Assembly (NCBI RefSeq): GCF_014270035.1
Contig: NZ_JACNEP010000007.1
Span: 186,001 to 250,000 of the forward strand
DNA length: 64,000 nucleotides
Direction: 5' to 3'
Origin: Neptunicella marina
GTDB lineage: Bacteria > Pseudomonadota > Gammaproteobacteria > Enterobacterales > Alteromonadaceae
A model generated the notes under the pieces. The model was not told the DNA's origin. It searched no databases and worked only from the letters and a program-made list of their open reading frames with translations. Below are positions 27,609 to 37,406 of this stretch, in pieces; the first letter of the stretch is position 1; the number at the start of each line of letters is the position of its first letter. Position numbers and translations under genes: made by a program.

Positions 27609-28343
27609 TTATTCTGCCTTTTTCTGCTCAATGACACGTAATCCGGCATATAACCAGACACCAATAACGATCAGGAAATAACCCACATCGCTTAAGGACA
27701 ATACGCCTTTGGCCATCGCCTGAAAGTGAGTTAAAAAGCTGAACGAAGCCAGCGTATCGAGCAACACAGGCGGTAACCAGGCTTTAAAGGCATCCAGCAC
27801 CATATCACTGCCGCTTAACACAAACAGAAAACACAGCACCACGGCCAGAATAAAGGCCACTACCTGACTTTTGGACATGGCAGACATGCATAAACCAATG
27901 GCTAAAAACGCACCGGCCATTAACCAGCTGCCAATATACGCAGCAACAATAATACCGTTATCCGGATTGCCTAAATAATTAACGGTTAACCACAGCGGAA
28001 AAGTCAGCGCCAGCGATAAACCTAACACCGCCCAGGCAGCGAGAAATTTACCCAACATGGCTTCCCAAATAGTCACCGGCAGGGTCATTAATAGTTCGAT
28101 GCTGCCGCTTTTGCGTTCCTCAGACCAGGTACGCATTGCCATGGCGGGCACTAAAAACAGATATAACCACGGATGGAAATTAAAAAACGGGATAAGGTCG
28201 GCCTGTCCACGTTCGTACAGTCCCCCAATATTAAAGGCAAATACACCACTTAAAATCAGGAAAATAGCGATAAACACATAAGCCACTGGTGTGGCGAAAA
28301 AGCTGGAAAATTCACGTTTAAAAATGATCAACGTATTGTTCAT
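27609..28343 (-). CDS. ABC transporter permease (GldF/ABC-2 type)
   Basis: A 244-residue integral membrane protein with about six hydrophobic segments, beginning TLIIFKREFSSFFATPVAYV, the hallmark of ABC-2 permeases of the GldF/NosY group. It shares one base with the ATPase gene end, and its own end is 2 bp from the GldG-like gene. It forms the membrane channel of the complex. Confidence 0.9.
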   Translation of the reverse strand: MNNTLIIFKREFSSFFATPVAYVFIAIFLILSGVFAFNIGGLYERGQADLIPFFNFHPWLYLFLVPAMAMRTWSEERKSGSIELLMTLPVTIWEAMLGKFLAAWAVLGLSLALTFPLWLTVNYLGNPDNGIIVAAYIGSWLMAGAFLAIGLCMSAMSKSQVVAFILAVVLCFLFVLSGSDMVLDAFKAWLPPVLLDTLASFSFLTHFQAMAKGVLSLSDVGYFLIVIGVWLYAGLRVIEQKKAE

Positions 28344-29272
28344 TACAGCGCTCCTTCTGTGGTCATCATTCTAAAGACATCATCCATACGCCCTTGCTCG
28401 GTGTATAAGGTATCCACCGGTAAATTGCGCTGTTGAATGTAATCGGCCACTACGGGTAATAAATCGACGTCTTTATCCGGGAACAAGGTTACCTTGCCAC
28501 TTTGGCTGTCCACTTCCATTTCCGCAACGCCCTCCAATTCGGCCAGGCCGGAAATGTCCGCCAGTTTGCTAAAGTGAATGCCCACGGCTTTGTAATATTT
28601 AGAGCGTTTAACCAGCTCTTCCGGGCTGGCATCAAATAACATTTTGCCGCCAGCAATGATCATGGCGCGGTTACATACGGCGCTCACTTCTTCCAAAATA
28701 TGGGTAGAGATAATCACGATTTTATCTTTGGACAGATTCTGGATTAACTCACGCACCTGATGTTTTTGGTTAGGGTCCAATCCATCGGTTGGTTCATCCA
28801 GAATTAAAATATCCGGATCATGGATAATTGCCTGAGCCAGCCCTACCCGGCGTTTAAAGCCTTTGGATAAGTTTTCAATCGGTCTGTCGAGCATATCACC
28901 CAGTTCAACCTGCTCAATAACCTCTTTAATGCGTTGTTTTTTGTTTTCGCCCTTTAGGCCGCGAATTTCAGCAATAAAATTCAAAAACTGCAGTGGGGTC
29001 ATATCACCGTATGCGGGTGCACCTTCTGGCAAATAACCAATTTGCTTTTGAATGGCGGTGGCGGATTCTGGCATAGGCATCTCGAAGATACGGATTTCGC
29101 CAGCGGTGGGATTTAAAAATCCGGTGAGCATTTTCATGGTGGTTGACTTACCGGCGCCATTTGGCCCCAGGAAGCCCACAATATCACCGGGCTTTATGTC
29201 AAAAGACAGATTATCAACTGCCTTAAAGTCACCAAATGACATGGATAGGTTCTTAACGGAGATCATATACAT
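28343..29272 (-). CDS. ABC transporter ATP-binding protein (GldA-like)
   Basis: A 309-residue ATPase with Walker A GPNGAGKST, Q-loop, signature LSKGFKRRVGLAQA and Walker B ILILDEPTDGLDP, plus a C-terminal extension as in GldA/CcmA-type subunits. The start may be the second Met (MISVKNLSMSFG). First gene of the operon; it drives the permease and GldG-like partner. Confidence 0.92.
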   Translation of the reverse strand: MYMISVKNLSMSFGDFKAVDNLSFDIKPGDIVGFLGPNGAGKSTTMKMLTGFLNPTAGEIRIFEMPMPESATAIQKQIGYLPEGAPAYGDMTPLQFLNFIAEIRGLKGENKKQRIKEVIEQVELGDMLDRPIENLSKGFKRRVGLAQAIIHDPDILILDEPTDGLDPNQKHQVRELIQNLSKDKIVIISTHILEEVSAVCNRAMIIAGGKMLFDASPEELVKRSKYYKAVGIHFSKLADISGLAELEGVAEMEVDSQSGKVTLFPDKDVDLLPVVADYIQQRNLPVDTLYTEQGRMDDVFRMMTTEGAL

Positions 29273-29310
29273 CCTCTGATGATCAAAAATTTATTATTAA
29301 TTTTCGAAGT

Positions 29311-29435
29311 ATGTGGGCTTTGGTGATAATCACAATCTGCCAAATTCAACATACTTGTCTTCCTGTGGACAGGATATATAGTTGCTCAATCTGAATTCAA
29401 GTCAGATTGAGCTACATTTGATTGCAAAGCCACTG
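29311..29435. other. Structured intergenic element
   Basis: A perfect 11-bp stem GCTCAATCTGA/TCAGATTGAGC (29384-29412) is flanked by a smaller stem TCCTGT/ACAGGA (29360-29374). Two distant arms resemble each other inversely (GTGGGCTTTG near 29313; CAAAGCCAC near 29426). Together they could fold as a cruciform or small RNA. No gene lies in 29,273-29,719. Confidence 0.4.
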
Positions 29436-29549
29436 ACCTTGTTTAAAAACAAAAATTCCATGCCAATCGCAAGTCTTACGCAAATTTTATGAACAAGCAG
29501 AAGTAAGAGCCGTCGAGGATGCTTTCGAGGTTAAAAACGCATAAAAAAA

Positions 29550-29566
29550 GCGGCCACAAGGGCCGC
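29550..29566 (-). terminator. Orphan minus-strand intrinsic terminator
   Basis: GCGGCC and GGCCGC enclose five bases, and the minus-strand reading runs into seven T. No minus-strand gene lies upstream of it before the plus-strand trmO, so it may end an unannotated small RNA. Confidence 0.6.
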
Positions 29567-29629
29567 ATAAATAATTGATAATTCAGGGAAGAACTATATC
29601 GCGGTCTACTCTATCGCTAAAGTGTTGTT

Positions 29630-29655
29630 ATTTTATGTCGGTAAACCGATAAAAT
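29630..29655. promoter_or_regulatory. 26-bp imperfect palindrome upstream of trmO
   Basis: TCGGT and ACCGA around AA form the core, extended by ATTTTAT and ATAAAAT. It lies 65-90 bp before trmO and could be a regulator site or hairpin. Confidence 0.4.
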
Positions 29656-29719
29656 GTTGCAAACTGTTTCTATGTCGTAGTTTGCGCATCATTACTTTAA
29701 CTTTAAATCAGGTCCTTTA

Positions 29720-30424
29720 ATGCAATTAACGCCAGTGGCTGTGCTGCGCAGTCCGTTTAAACAAAAATTTGCCATCCCACGCCAGCCCGGACTGGCGCCT
29801 GCCGCGTTATCCACCATTGAGTTTTATGCTGAATTTAACGATGCCAATAGTTTGCGTGGCATCGGCCAATTTAGTCACTTATGGCTGATTTTTGTTTTTC
29901 ATGAAAATGCCGACAAAGGATGGTCGCCCTTAGTACGTCCACCACGATTGGGGGGTAATCAGAAAATGGGCGTATTTGCGACCCGCTCGACTTTTCGCCC
30001 CAATCCAATTGGTATGTCAGTGGTTGAATTAGTGGACTGGCAACATAAAAACGGGGTTTTAACCATTACAGTAAAAGGGGCTGATTTACTCGATGGCACG
30101 CCAATTCTGGATATTAAACCTTATATCCCCTACTCAGATGCGCATCCCGACGCCAGTGGTGGATTTGCCAGTGATGCCCCACAGCCATTATTAAGCGTAA
30201 CGTTTTCGCAACAAGCACAAGCACAATTGCAAACTACCAGTAAAAAATATGCCAGTATTCAGGCATTAATTGAGCAAGTTTTGGCGCAGGATCCGCGTCC
30301 GGCATACAAAAAATCGCAGGGTGAGATTCAGGAATATGGCATGACGCTATACGATTTGAATATTCGCTGGCGATGCAGTGAAAATCAGGCTGAGGTTATC
30401 GGGATCAGCCAAATCGCTGAATAA
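29720..30424 (+). CDS. trmO: tRNA (t6A37) N6-methyltransferase TrmO
   Basis: Methylates N6-threonylcarbamoyladenosine at position 37 of certain threonine tRNAs, using AdoMet. The 234 residues show the TsaA/YaeB signature: GQFSHLWLIFVFHEN, MGVFATRSTFRPNPIGMS and DLLDGTPILDIKPYIPYSD, with PRPAY in the C-terminal domain. It stands 111 bp before proS on the same strand, so the two tRNA-related genes may be co-transcribed. Confidence 0.95.
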   Translation: MQLTPVAVLRSPFKQKFAIPRQPGLAPAALSTIEFYAEFNDANSLRGIGQFSHLWLIFVFHENADKGWSPLVRPPRLGGNQKMGVFATRSTFRPNPIGMSVVELVDWQHKNGVLTITVKGADLLDGTPILDIKPYIPYSDAHPDASGGFASDAPQPLLSVTFSQQAQAQLQTTSKKYASIQALIEQVLAQDPRPAYKKSQGEIQEYGMTLYDLNIRWRCSENQAEVIGISQIAE

Positions 30425-30535
30425 TCATTATTTATTGTGTGCTTTTTTAACTTGTCATCTTTAGCGAGTCGGGATGCGCTGATAGAATAGCCGCCCAATT
30501 TAACCCTCTCTACAACTTTATTTGGTACCTAAACA

Positions 30536-32245
30536 ATGCGTAGTAGCCAATATTTGCTATCCACATTAAAAGAAACACCGGCTGATGCCGAAGTTATCAG
30601 CCATCAGTTAATGCTACGTGCCGGCATGATCCGTAAGCTGGCCTCTGGATTATATACCTGGCTACCCACGGGTTTGCGTGTATTAAATAAAGTGTCGCAA
30701 ATCGTGCGTGATGAAATGAACAAAGCCGGCGCAATTGAAACCCTGATGCCAGTGGTTCAGCCTGCTGACTTATGGCAGGAATCTGGTCGCTGGGAAGAAT
30801 ACGGTCCAGAGCTGTTGCGTATTCAGGATCGTCAGCAACGTGACTTCGTATTAGGCCCAACACACGAAGAAGTGATTACCGATTTAGTTAAAAACGAAGT
30901 AAGCAGCTACAAACAGTTGCCGTTAAATCTGTATCAGGTACAAACCAAGTTTCGCGACGAAATTCGTCCACGTTTTGGCATTATGCGTAGCCGCGAATTC
31001 ATTATGAAAGATGCCTATTCTTTCCACCTTGATGAAGAGTGCCTGGGCAAAACTTATCAGGATATGTATCAGGCCTACTGCAATATCTTTGAGCGTATCG
31101 GTTTAGATTATCGCCCGGTTATGGCCGATAACGGTTCAATTGGCGGTAACGCCTCGCATGAATTCCACGTATTAGCCGCATCGGGCGAAGATGATATCGT
31201 CTTTAGCGATAGCTCTGACTATGCAGCCAATATGGAAAAAGCCGAAGCTAAGGCACCGGATACGCAAATTGCAGCCCCCACTGCCGACATGGCATTAGTG
31301 GATACACCAGACGCCAAAACCATTGAACAACTGGTTGAACAATTTGATGTGGCAATTGAAAAAACCGTTAAAACCTTAATTGTGCATGCCGCTGAAGGTA
31401 GCGAGCATAAACTGATTGCACTAATGGTGCGTGGTGATCACACCTTAAATGAAGTGAAAGCAGAAAAATTAGAGCAAGTGGCAGCGCCGCTGGTTTTTGC
31501 CTCAGACGCAGAAATTCGTGACGCGATTGGCGCTGGCCCGGGTTCATTAGGTCCGGTTAATTTGCCCATCCCGGTCATTGTTGATCGCAGCGTGGCAGTG
31601 ATGAGCGATTTTGGCGCGGGTGCCAATGTTGATGGTAAACACTATTTTAATATCAACTGGCAACGGGACTTACCTTTGCCTGCAGTAGCCGATATACGTA
31701 ATGTAGTTGCAGGCGATCCTTCGCCTTGTGGTACAGGTAAACTGGAAATCAAACGTGGGATCGAAGTGGGTCACATCTTCCAGTTAGGCGATAAATATTC
31801 TAAAGCGATGAAGTGCGGCGTATTAACCGAATCGGGCAAACACCAAACCTTAACCATGGGTTGTTACGGTATTGGTGTCACTCGCATTGTGGCAGCCGCG
31901 ATTGAGCAGAATCATGATAAGTTCGGTATTATCTGGCCAGATGCAATTGCACCTTTCAAAATTGCCTTAATTCCAATGAATATGCATAAATCTCATCGTA
32001 TTCAGCAGGCGGCTGAGAAACTTTATGCTGAGCTGGTTGAAGCAGGCGTGGATGTATTTTTTGATGATCGCAAAGAGCGCCCGGGTGTGATGTTTAACGA
32101 TATGGAATTAATTGGTATTCCCCATTCCATTGTTATTGGTGAAAAGAATCTGGATAACAACGAAGTTGAATACAAATGTCGCCGCAGCGGTGAAAAACAA
32201 ATGCTGAATCTGGATAACGCAGCTGAGTTTATTAAAAGCTTATAA
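30536..32245 (+). CDS. proS: Prolyl-tRNA synthetase
   Basis: Class II aminoacyl-tRNA synthetase charging tRNA-Pro. The 569-residue bacterial form carries motif 2 ([21 protein letters not shown]), the editing insertion between motifs 2 and 3 (about residues 225-400), motif 3 ([15 protein letters not shown]) and the C-terminal anticodon-binding domain. Nothing unusual. It is followed by an intrinsic terminator. Confidence 0.98.
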   Translation: MRSSQYLLSTLKETPADAEVISHQLMLRAGMIRKLASGLYTWLPTGLRVLNKVSQIVRDEMNKAGAIETLMPVVQPADLWQESGRWEEYGPELLRIQDRQQRDFVLGPTHEEVITDLVKNEVSSYKQLPLNLYQVQTKFRDEIRPRFGIMRSREFIMKDAYSFHLDEECLGKTYQDMYQAYCNIFERIGLDYRPVMADNGSIGGNASHEFHVLAASGEDDIVFSDSSDYAANMEKAEAKAPDTQIAAPTADMALVDTPDAKTIEQLVEQFDVAIEKTVKTLIVHAAEGSEHKLIALMVRGDHTLNEVKAEKLEQVAAPLVFASDAEIRDAIGAGPGSLGPVNLPIPVIVDRSVAVMSDFGAGANVDGKHYFNINWQRDLPLPAVADIRNVVAGDPSPCGTGKLEIKRGIEVGHIFQLGDKYSKAMKCGVLTESGKHQTLTMGCYGIGVTRIVAAAIEQNHDKFGIIWPDAIAPFKIALIPMNMHKSHRIQQAAEKLYAELVEAGVDVFFDDRKERPGVMFNDMELIGIPHSIVIGEKNLDNNEVEYKCRRSGEKQMLNLDNAAEFIKSL

Positions 32246-32268
32246 TTTGCAAAGCAATAAATACTAAA

Positions 32269-32289
32269 AAAGCGCCTTTAAGGCGCTTT
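32269..32289. terminator. Bidirectional terminator between proS and the DUF3718 gene
   Basis: AAAGCGCC and GGCGCTTT enclose five bases, with A-rich sequence before and TTTC after. It can serve both convergent genes. Confidence 0.8.
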
Positions 32290-32315
32290 CTTTAAATGCG
32301 TTAAATAATCGGCAA

Positions 32316-32705
32316 TTAGTTTAAACGGTCGATCAGTTCTTTGCCAATTGCGGTTTCAATATAACCATTGGTTTCTGCCCACTGCTTAACAGAGATACCA
32401 TCGGCTTCTGCGGCAGTCAGATCACCTTTCGACATTTTCTTAATCATGTAAGTGCCAACATCAACAGACTCATTTTGCATGCTGTAGCGAATTAAGCTTG
32501 AACCACCGCAGGTTACGCCTGTGTAGAAGTCACCCAAACGTAAATTGTAGTCTTTGCGCACTGAACGCATTTTTTTACGAAGTTCACCTTTGTCATTATT
32601 TTTAACTATGGTGCAGATGTTTTTTAAATCGTCAGCTACATCGGCTAACGATACCGGAGCGATAAATGCACATGAGATAGCTGCTAAAGTAATTAATTTT
32701 TTCAT
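32316..32705 (-). CDS. DUF3718 secreted protein
   Basis: A 129-residue protein with a clear Sec signal (MKKLITLAAISCAFIAPVSLA, cleavage near 21). The mature part holds KNICTIVKNNDKGELRKKM and YTGVTCGGSSLIRYSM, which fit the DUF3718 family of small periplasmic proteins from Shewanella, Vibrio and relatives. Two cysteines may form a disulphide. Role unknown. Single gene, convergent with proS. Confidence 0.75.
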   Translation of the reverse strand: MKKLITLAAISCAFIAPVSLADVADDLKNICTIVKNNDKGELRKKMRSVRKDYNLRLGDFYTGVTCGGSSLIRYSMQNESVDVGTYMIKKMSKGDLTAAEADGISVKQWAETNGYIETAIGKELIDRLN

Positions 32706-33006
32706 TTTGATTGCCTCGTTAAATATTTGTTAATGAATTGCCTTGACGGAACACAGTCTAAAAAACGTACAAATATGTTAAAGGGGGCAAAATGACACCC
32801 AGGTATATTTTTTAATACTTTTATAAGTATGTCTTAGCCTTGCTTAATAAGTTATCAAAGCTTACTTTGAAGGGTTACCCAAATAAAAGAACAAACAATA
32901 ACCAATTGATTTATAACAACTTTACACAAAAAACATCTTTTTACATTTGAACATAACTGTTGTGAATAAAAGAACTTAAGATCCCTTCATCAAAATTTAT
33001 TAGGAA
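32706..33006. other. Divergent promoter region (DUF3718 gene / RND operon)
   Basis: About 300 AT-rich bases between divergently read genes. It shows no reading frame and no strong palindrome; it presumably carries both promoters. Confidence 0.5.
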
Positions 33007-33015
33007 ATGAGTAAA

Positions 33016-34206
33016 ATGAAAAAAACATGGATAAAGATAGTCATCCCTGTGGTGATTCTGGGTGTCGGTTTCCTGGGAATGGGGTTACTTAAAGCTTCTG
33101 CCAAACAAGATGAAGAGAAAAAACCATTAGATCTTCGTCCTACTGTGCGTATTAAATCCGCTGAAGCAATAGATTACTCTGTACAGCTGGATAGTTACGG
33201 CGAAGTTCGTCCGTTTGAAAGCACGCAAATTTCTGCACAAGTCGCCGGGGAAGTGGTTAGCTGGAATGAGCAATTTGTCGCAGGTGGCCTGGTTCGCCGC
33301 GGTGAAGTACTGTTCAGTATTGAAAAAGATCAGTATGAAGCTGCGTTATTGCAAGCCGAAGCCAACCTGCAATTAGCCAAAGCACAGTTAATTGAAGAAC
33401 AGGCGCGAGCTGATGTGGCCAGGGCTGAAACCAAAAATATGCCTAAGAACAGAATTACCGATCTGTATTTACGTAAACCACAGGTATTAAGCGCTAGGGC
33501 AAACGTTAAATCTGCAGAAGCCGCACTTAAAATTGCACAGCGCGATTTAGACAACTGTGACATTGTTGCGCCTTACGATGCGCTTGTTGTAAGTCGTGAT
33601 TTAGGTAAAGGACAGTATGTAAATAAAGGTTCTCAGGTTGCAGAAATTTATAATGTGGAAGTAGCGGAAGTGACCTTCCCTATTGCCGGTTTTGATAGTG
33701 CATTCCTGCCGGATAACCTCAGTCAGCATCCTGCTGTCATTGCAGTAAAAGGCAATAAACGTATCCAGCGTAATGGGCTTATTACCCGGGATTTGGGCAT
33801 AGTGGATAAAGCCACTCGCATGAGCCAGCTGGTTGCACAAATCAAAGATCCTTATGGCATTCACAGCAATGCGCCGGCACTAAAATTTGGTAGTTATGTG
33901 GAAGTATCCTTTACCGGAAAAACGTTACACAACGTATTCCGCTTGCCGCAGGAGCTGGTAACGCAACATAAAGTGTGGGTGGTGAACAGCGAGCAAGCGC
34001 TTGAATCTAAGCAGGTTGAAGTTGCCCGTGAAGATGATACTTATTTTCTGGTTAGTGCGGGTTTAGTCAATGACGACCGCATCGTACTAACGTTACCGGA
34101 ATACCCGCAAAATGGCTTAAAAGTAAAACTTGCCGGACAGAAATCATCTCCGGCAACCAGTGTCACTGACGATCAGGCCACGATTGTGGCTAAAGCCAGC
34201 AAATAA
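33016..34206 (+). CDS. RND efflux periplasmic adaptor (HlyD/MFP family)
   Basis: Membrane-fusion subunit linking an inner-membrane RND pump to an outer-membrane channel. An N-terminal signal anchor (IKIVIPVVILGVGFLGMGLL) is followed by a split lipoyl domain (SAQVAGEVVSWNEQFVAGG, then DNCDIVAPYDALVV) around an alpha hairpin (residues 105-180). The ATG at 33016 has AGGA at proper spacing; an ATG at 33007 lies too close to it. It precedes the pump gene by 12 bp. Substrate unknown. Confidence 0.92.
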   Translation: MKKTWIKIVIPVVILGVGFLGMGLLKASAKQDEEKKPLDLRPTVRIKSAEAIDYSVQLDSYGEVRPFESTQISAQVAGEVVSWNEQFVAGGLVRRGEVLFSIEKDQYEAALLQAEANLQLAKAQLIEEQARADVARAETKNMPKNRITDLYLRKPQVLSARANVKSAEAALKIAQRDLDNCDIVAPYDALVVSRDLGKGQYVNKGSQVAEIYNVEVAEVTFPIAGFDSAFLPDNLSQHPAVIAVKGNKRIQRNGLITRDLGIVDKATRMSQLVAQIKDPYGIHSNAPALKFGSYVEVSFTGKTLHNVFRLPQELVTQHKVWVVNSEQALESKQVEVAREDDTYFLVSAGLVNDDRIVLTLPEYPQNGLKVKLAGQKSSPATSVTDDQATIVAKASK

Positions 34207-34218
34207 GGAGCAGGCTTT

Positions 34219-37200
34219 ATGTCACAAACACAACCCAAAGAACGCGGATTAATCGCTTATTTTGCCAATAATTCGGTAGCAGCCAACCTGATGATGGCGT
34301 TTATCATCATCATGGGATTTATTGGCTATAAGACCATTCAACGCCAGATGTTCCCTAATATTGAAATCAACTACATCAATATTAATGCGACCTACCGCGG
34401 TGCTTCGCCTCAGGAAATTGAAGAAGGCATCCTGATAAAAATTGAAGAAGCACTGAAGGATGTTACCGAAATCAAAAAAAGCGTATCCCGCGCATTTCGT
34501 AACAGCGGACGCATTAGTCTGGAAATTTATCCTAATCAGGACTTGCAGGAAACGCTGGATAAGGTCAAACAACGCGTTGACAGTATCGCCACTTTCCCGG
34601 CCGATATGGAGCCGGTCAATGTAACACAGGCAGAATACCGTCAGGATGTGATAGAAATGGCGCTGGTGGGTGACACCGAGTTAACTAACCTCAAACCGGT
34701 CGCCAAAATTGTTGAAGACGAATTACTGCAGCTAAACAATGTGTCGCTGGTGCAATTACAGGCGCCTGATGATGAAATTGCCATCGAAATTCAGCCTGAT
34801 GAATTGCGAAAATATGGCTTAACCCTGAACAATGTCGCCCAGGCGATTCGCAAATATTCTGCTAACTTTTCGGCCGGGCAAATTCGTACCGATGCGGGTT
34901 TAATCGCGGTCAGGGTTGAGAACCAACATTATAACGGTGATGAATTCCGCAATATTCCGGTAAAAGTAGGTAGCAACGGTGCCAAAGTACTGCTGCATGA
35001 AGTTGCCAGCATCCATGACCAGTTTACTGAGGGTGAGCGTTACTTTAAGTATTCGGGTAAAAACGCCATCATGATGTCGGTTAAAGCCACCAAAGACCAA
35101 AATACCATCCCAGTGGCACAATCAGTGAAAGACTTTATCGCCGAGCGCAATAAAACCCTGCCCGCCGGCATGGAGTTAAAAGTGCTGGTGGATATGACCT
35201 ACTACCTGAATGCACGTCTGGATATGATGTTAAGCAACCTGGTGCAAGGTGCGATTCTGGTTGCCATCATGTTGTCACTATTCCTGCGCTTTAGGCTGGC
35301 ATTCTGGGTTATGCTGGGTCTGCCCATTTGTTTCCTGGGCGCAGTCATGCTGATGCCAGTATTTGGGGTAAGTATTAATATCCTGTCACTATTTGCCTTT
35401 ATTATGGTGCTCGGCATAGTGGTGGATGATGCCATTGTTATCGGCGAAAGTGCCTATACTGAGGTAGAAAAGCACGGCGGTGGCGTTGAAAACGTCATAC
35501 GTGGCGCAAAGCGCGTAGCCACCCCTGCCACCTTTGGTGTGTTAACCACCATTGCCGTTTTTGCGCCTTTTACCTTGACCAGCGGCCCTGACGGTGCATT
35601 TTTCTATAATATCGCCATCGTAGTCATACTGTGTCTGGTATTCAGTTTAATTGAATCCAAATGGATATTGCCTGCCCACTTAGCCCACACTCACTTTAAA
35701 CCAGTTGGTGAAAAGCACTGGCGTACCCGCTTTAACAATGCTTATTTTGGATTTATTAATGGTCCATACAGACGCACAGTACAGCGTTGTGTGGAATGGC
35801 GCTGGGCAGTGTTTTGCGGATTTCTCGCTGTGCTTATAATTAGCTTTGGTTTAATTGCCGCTAACTATGTGCGTATGGTGCCAAATCCTAAAGTGCCACA
35901 TGACTTCCCGCGTATTGCAATTGAAATGAACGAAACCGTATCCGATGAAGCGACCATTGATGCGCTGAAGCAAATCGAAGGCGTCGTATTAGATGTGGAA
36001 GACGAAATTAAAAAAGAATATGGCCGCGGCATGATGCGCGATATTTTATCTTTCAATGAAGATCGCACTAACGCACGTGTGTTAGTTCCGCTGGTTGACG
36101 AGGAAGAGCGCCCGTTTAATACCTTTGAACTGGCACGACGCTGGCGCGAAAAAATGCCCGAAATAGCAGGCATGAAATCCTTTACCATTCAGGATGATGT
36201 AAACGGTGGTCGTGACGGTGGTGAATTTGGTTACCTGTTATTTGGACCCGATATCGAAACCCTTAACGAAGCCGGTCGTTACTTTATTGAATTACTGCAA
36301 AATGAAAAAGGCTTATACGACATAAGCTCCACCATTGACCCTGCCAGTAAAGAAATCCAAATGTCACTTAAACCTGTGGCTTACGATTTAGGTCTGGATT
36401 TACAAAATATTGCCAGCCAAATTGGTGCAAGTTTTTATGGTGGCGAAGCGCAGCGTGTTATTCGTAATGGTGAAGAAGTGCGGGTGATGGTGCGTTACCC
36501 CAAACTCACTCGTGAACAGTTCTCTTCATTAAAATACGCGATTGTTACAACGCCTTCGGGTCGTGAAGTCATGTTAGGCGATGTGGTAGACCTAAACGAA
36601 AAACCGGGTATTAGCTATATTCGTCGTGAAGGCGGTTATCGCAGCGTGTATGTGTATGGCTCGATTGATGAAGAAGCGATTGAACCAAACGAAGTGACCA
36701 AAAACATCAAAGAAAACCTGTTACCCAAACTGAAGGAAGCTTACCCATCGGTCAAAACCGAGCTGGGTGGTGCAATCGAAGAGCAACAGGCGCAGCAAAG
36801 CGAGCAAATTATGTTCTTCTTTGCCGGCATGATCATGGTGTACATCTTATTAGCCGTGCCGCTGAAGAGTTATGGTCAGCCGATTATAATCATGTCGGTT
36901 ATTCCGTTTAGTTTAACGGGTGCTATCTGGGGTCATTACTTCTTTGGTCTGGATTTATCTATGATGTCAGGCTTTGGTTTGATTGCTGCAGCCGGGGTGG
37001 TAATTAACGACTCGCTGGTGATGACTGATTACGTCAACCAATGCCGCAAAGAGGGCATGCGTATTACTGATGCGGTCGTGGAAGCAGGTTGTACCCGTTT
37101 CAGAGCAATCACACTGACTTCAATCACAACCTTTGTAGGCATATTGCCCATTATGTTTGAGAGCAGCCTGCAGGCGCGATTTGTTATCCCGATGGCAGTA

Positions 37201-37356
37201 GCACTTGGTTTTGCTGTGCTGTACGCCACCATAGTGACATTAGTGCTGGTGCCATGTTTGTACCTGATGCTGGAAGATATGAAACGTCCATTTGTTGCCC
37301 TTAAACGTAAATTAAGCGGTAACAAACAAGAACTGGAATTAAGTGAGCAACATTAA
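34219..37356 (+). CDS. RND family efflux transporter permease
   Basis: A 1,045-residue proton-driven pump of the AcrB/HAE superfamily with the usual twelve membrane segments in two repeats and large periplasmic loops. The first repeat's relay region reads GIVVDDAIVIGES in TM4, with the Asp pair present. N-terminal NIEINYININATYRGASPQE is typical of the divergent AcrB-like subgroup found in marine gammaproteobacteria. No outer-membrane factor is encoded nearby, so TolC is probably shared. Confidence 0.95.
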   Translation: MSQTQPKERGLIAYFANNSVAANLMMAFIIIMGFIGYKTIQRQMFPNIEINYININATYRGASPQEIEEGILIKIEEALKDVTEIKKSVSRAFRNSGRISLEIYPNQDLQETLDKVKQRVDSIATFPADMEPVNVTQAEYRQDVIEMALVGDTELTNLKPVAKIVEDELLQLNNVSLVQLQAPDDEIAIEIQPDELRKYGLTLNNVAQAIRKYSANFSAGQIRTDAGLIAVRVENQHYNGDEFRNIPVKVGSNGAKVLLHEVASIHDQFTEGERYFKYSGKNAIMMSVKATKDQNTIPVAQSVKDFIAERNKTLPAGMELKVLVDMTYYLNARLDMMLSNLVQGAILVAIMLSLFLRFRLAFWVMLGLPICFLGAVMLMPVFGVSINILSLFAFIMVLGIVVDDAIVIGESAYTEVEKHGGGVENVIRGAKRVATPATFGVLTTIAVFAPFTLTSGPDGAFFYNIAIVVILCLVFSLIESKWILPAHLAHTHFKPVGEKHWRTRFNNAYFGFINGPYRRTVQRCVEWRWAVFCGFLAVLIISFGLIAANYVRMVPNPKVPHDFPRIAIEMNETVSDEATIDALKQIEGVVLDVEDEIKKEYGRGMMRDILSFNEDRTNARVLVPLVDEEERPFNTFELARRWREKMPEIAGMKSFTIQDDVNGGRDGGEFGYLLFGPDIETLNEAGRYFIELLQNEKGLYDISSTIDPASKEIQMSLKPVAYDLGLDLQNIASQIGASFYGGEAQRVIRNGEEVRVMVRYPKLTREQFSSLKYAIVTTPSGREVMLGDVVDLNEKPGISYIRREGGYRSVYVYGSIDEEAIEPNEVTKNIKENLLPKLKEAYPSVKTELGGAIEEQQAQQSEQIMFFFAGMIMVYILLAVPLKSYGQPIIIMSVIPFSLTGAIWGHYFFGLDLSMMSGFGLIAAAGVVINDSLVMTDYVNQCRKEGMRITDAVVEAGCTRFRAITLTSITTFVGILPIMFESSLQARFVIPMAVALGFAVLYATIVTLVLVPCLYLMLEDMKRPFVALKRKLSGNKQELELSEQH

Positions 37357-37378
37357 TTTCAGCTGACACCAACCCAAT

Positions 37379-37406
37379 AAAAAAGCATCCATCAGGATGC
37401 TTTTTT
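37379..37406. terminator. Bidirectional terminator overlapping the RDD gene end
   Basis: GCATCC and GGATGC enclose ATCA, with A6 on one side and T6 on the other. The plus-strand right arm, starting at 37395, is also the NKKAS coding end of the opposing RDD gene, whose stop lies in the loop. Confidence 0.88.
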
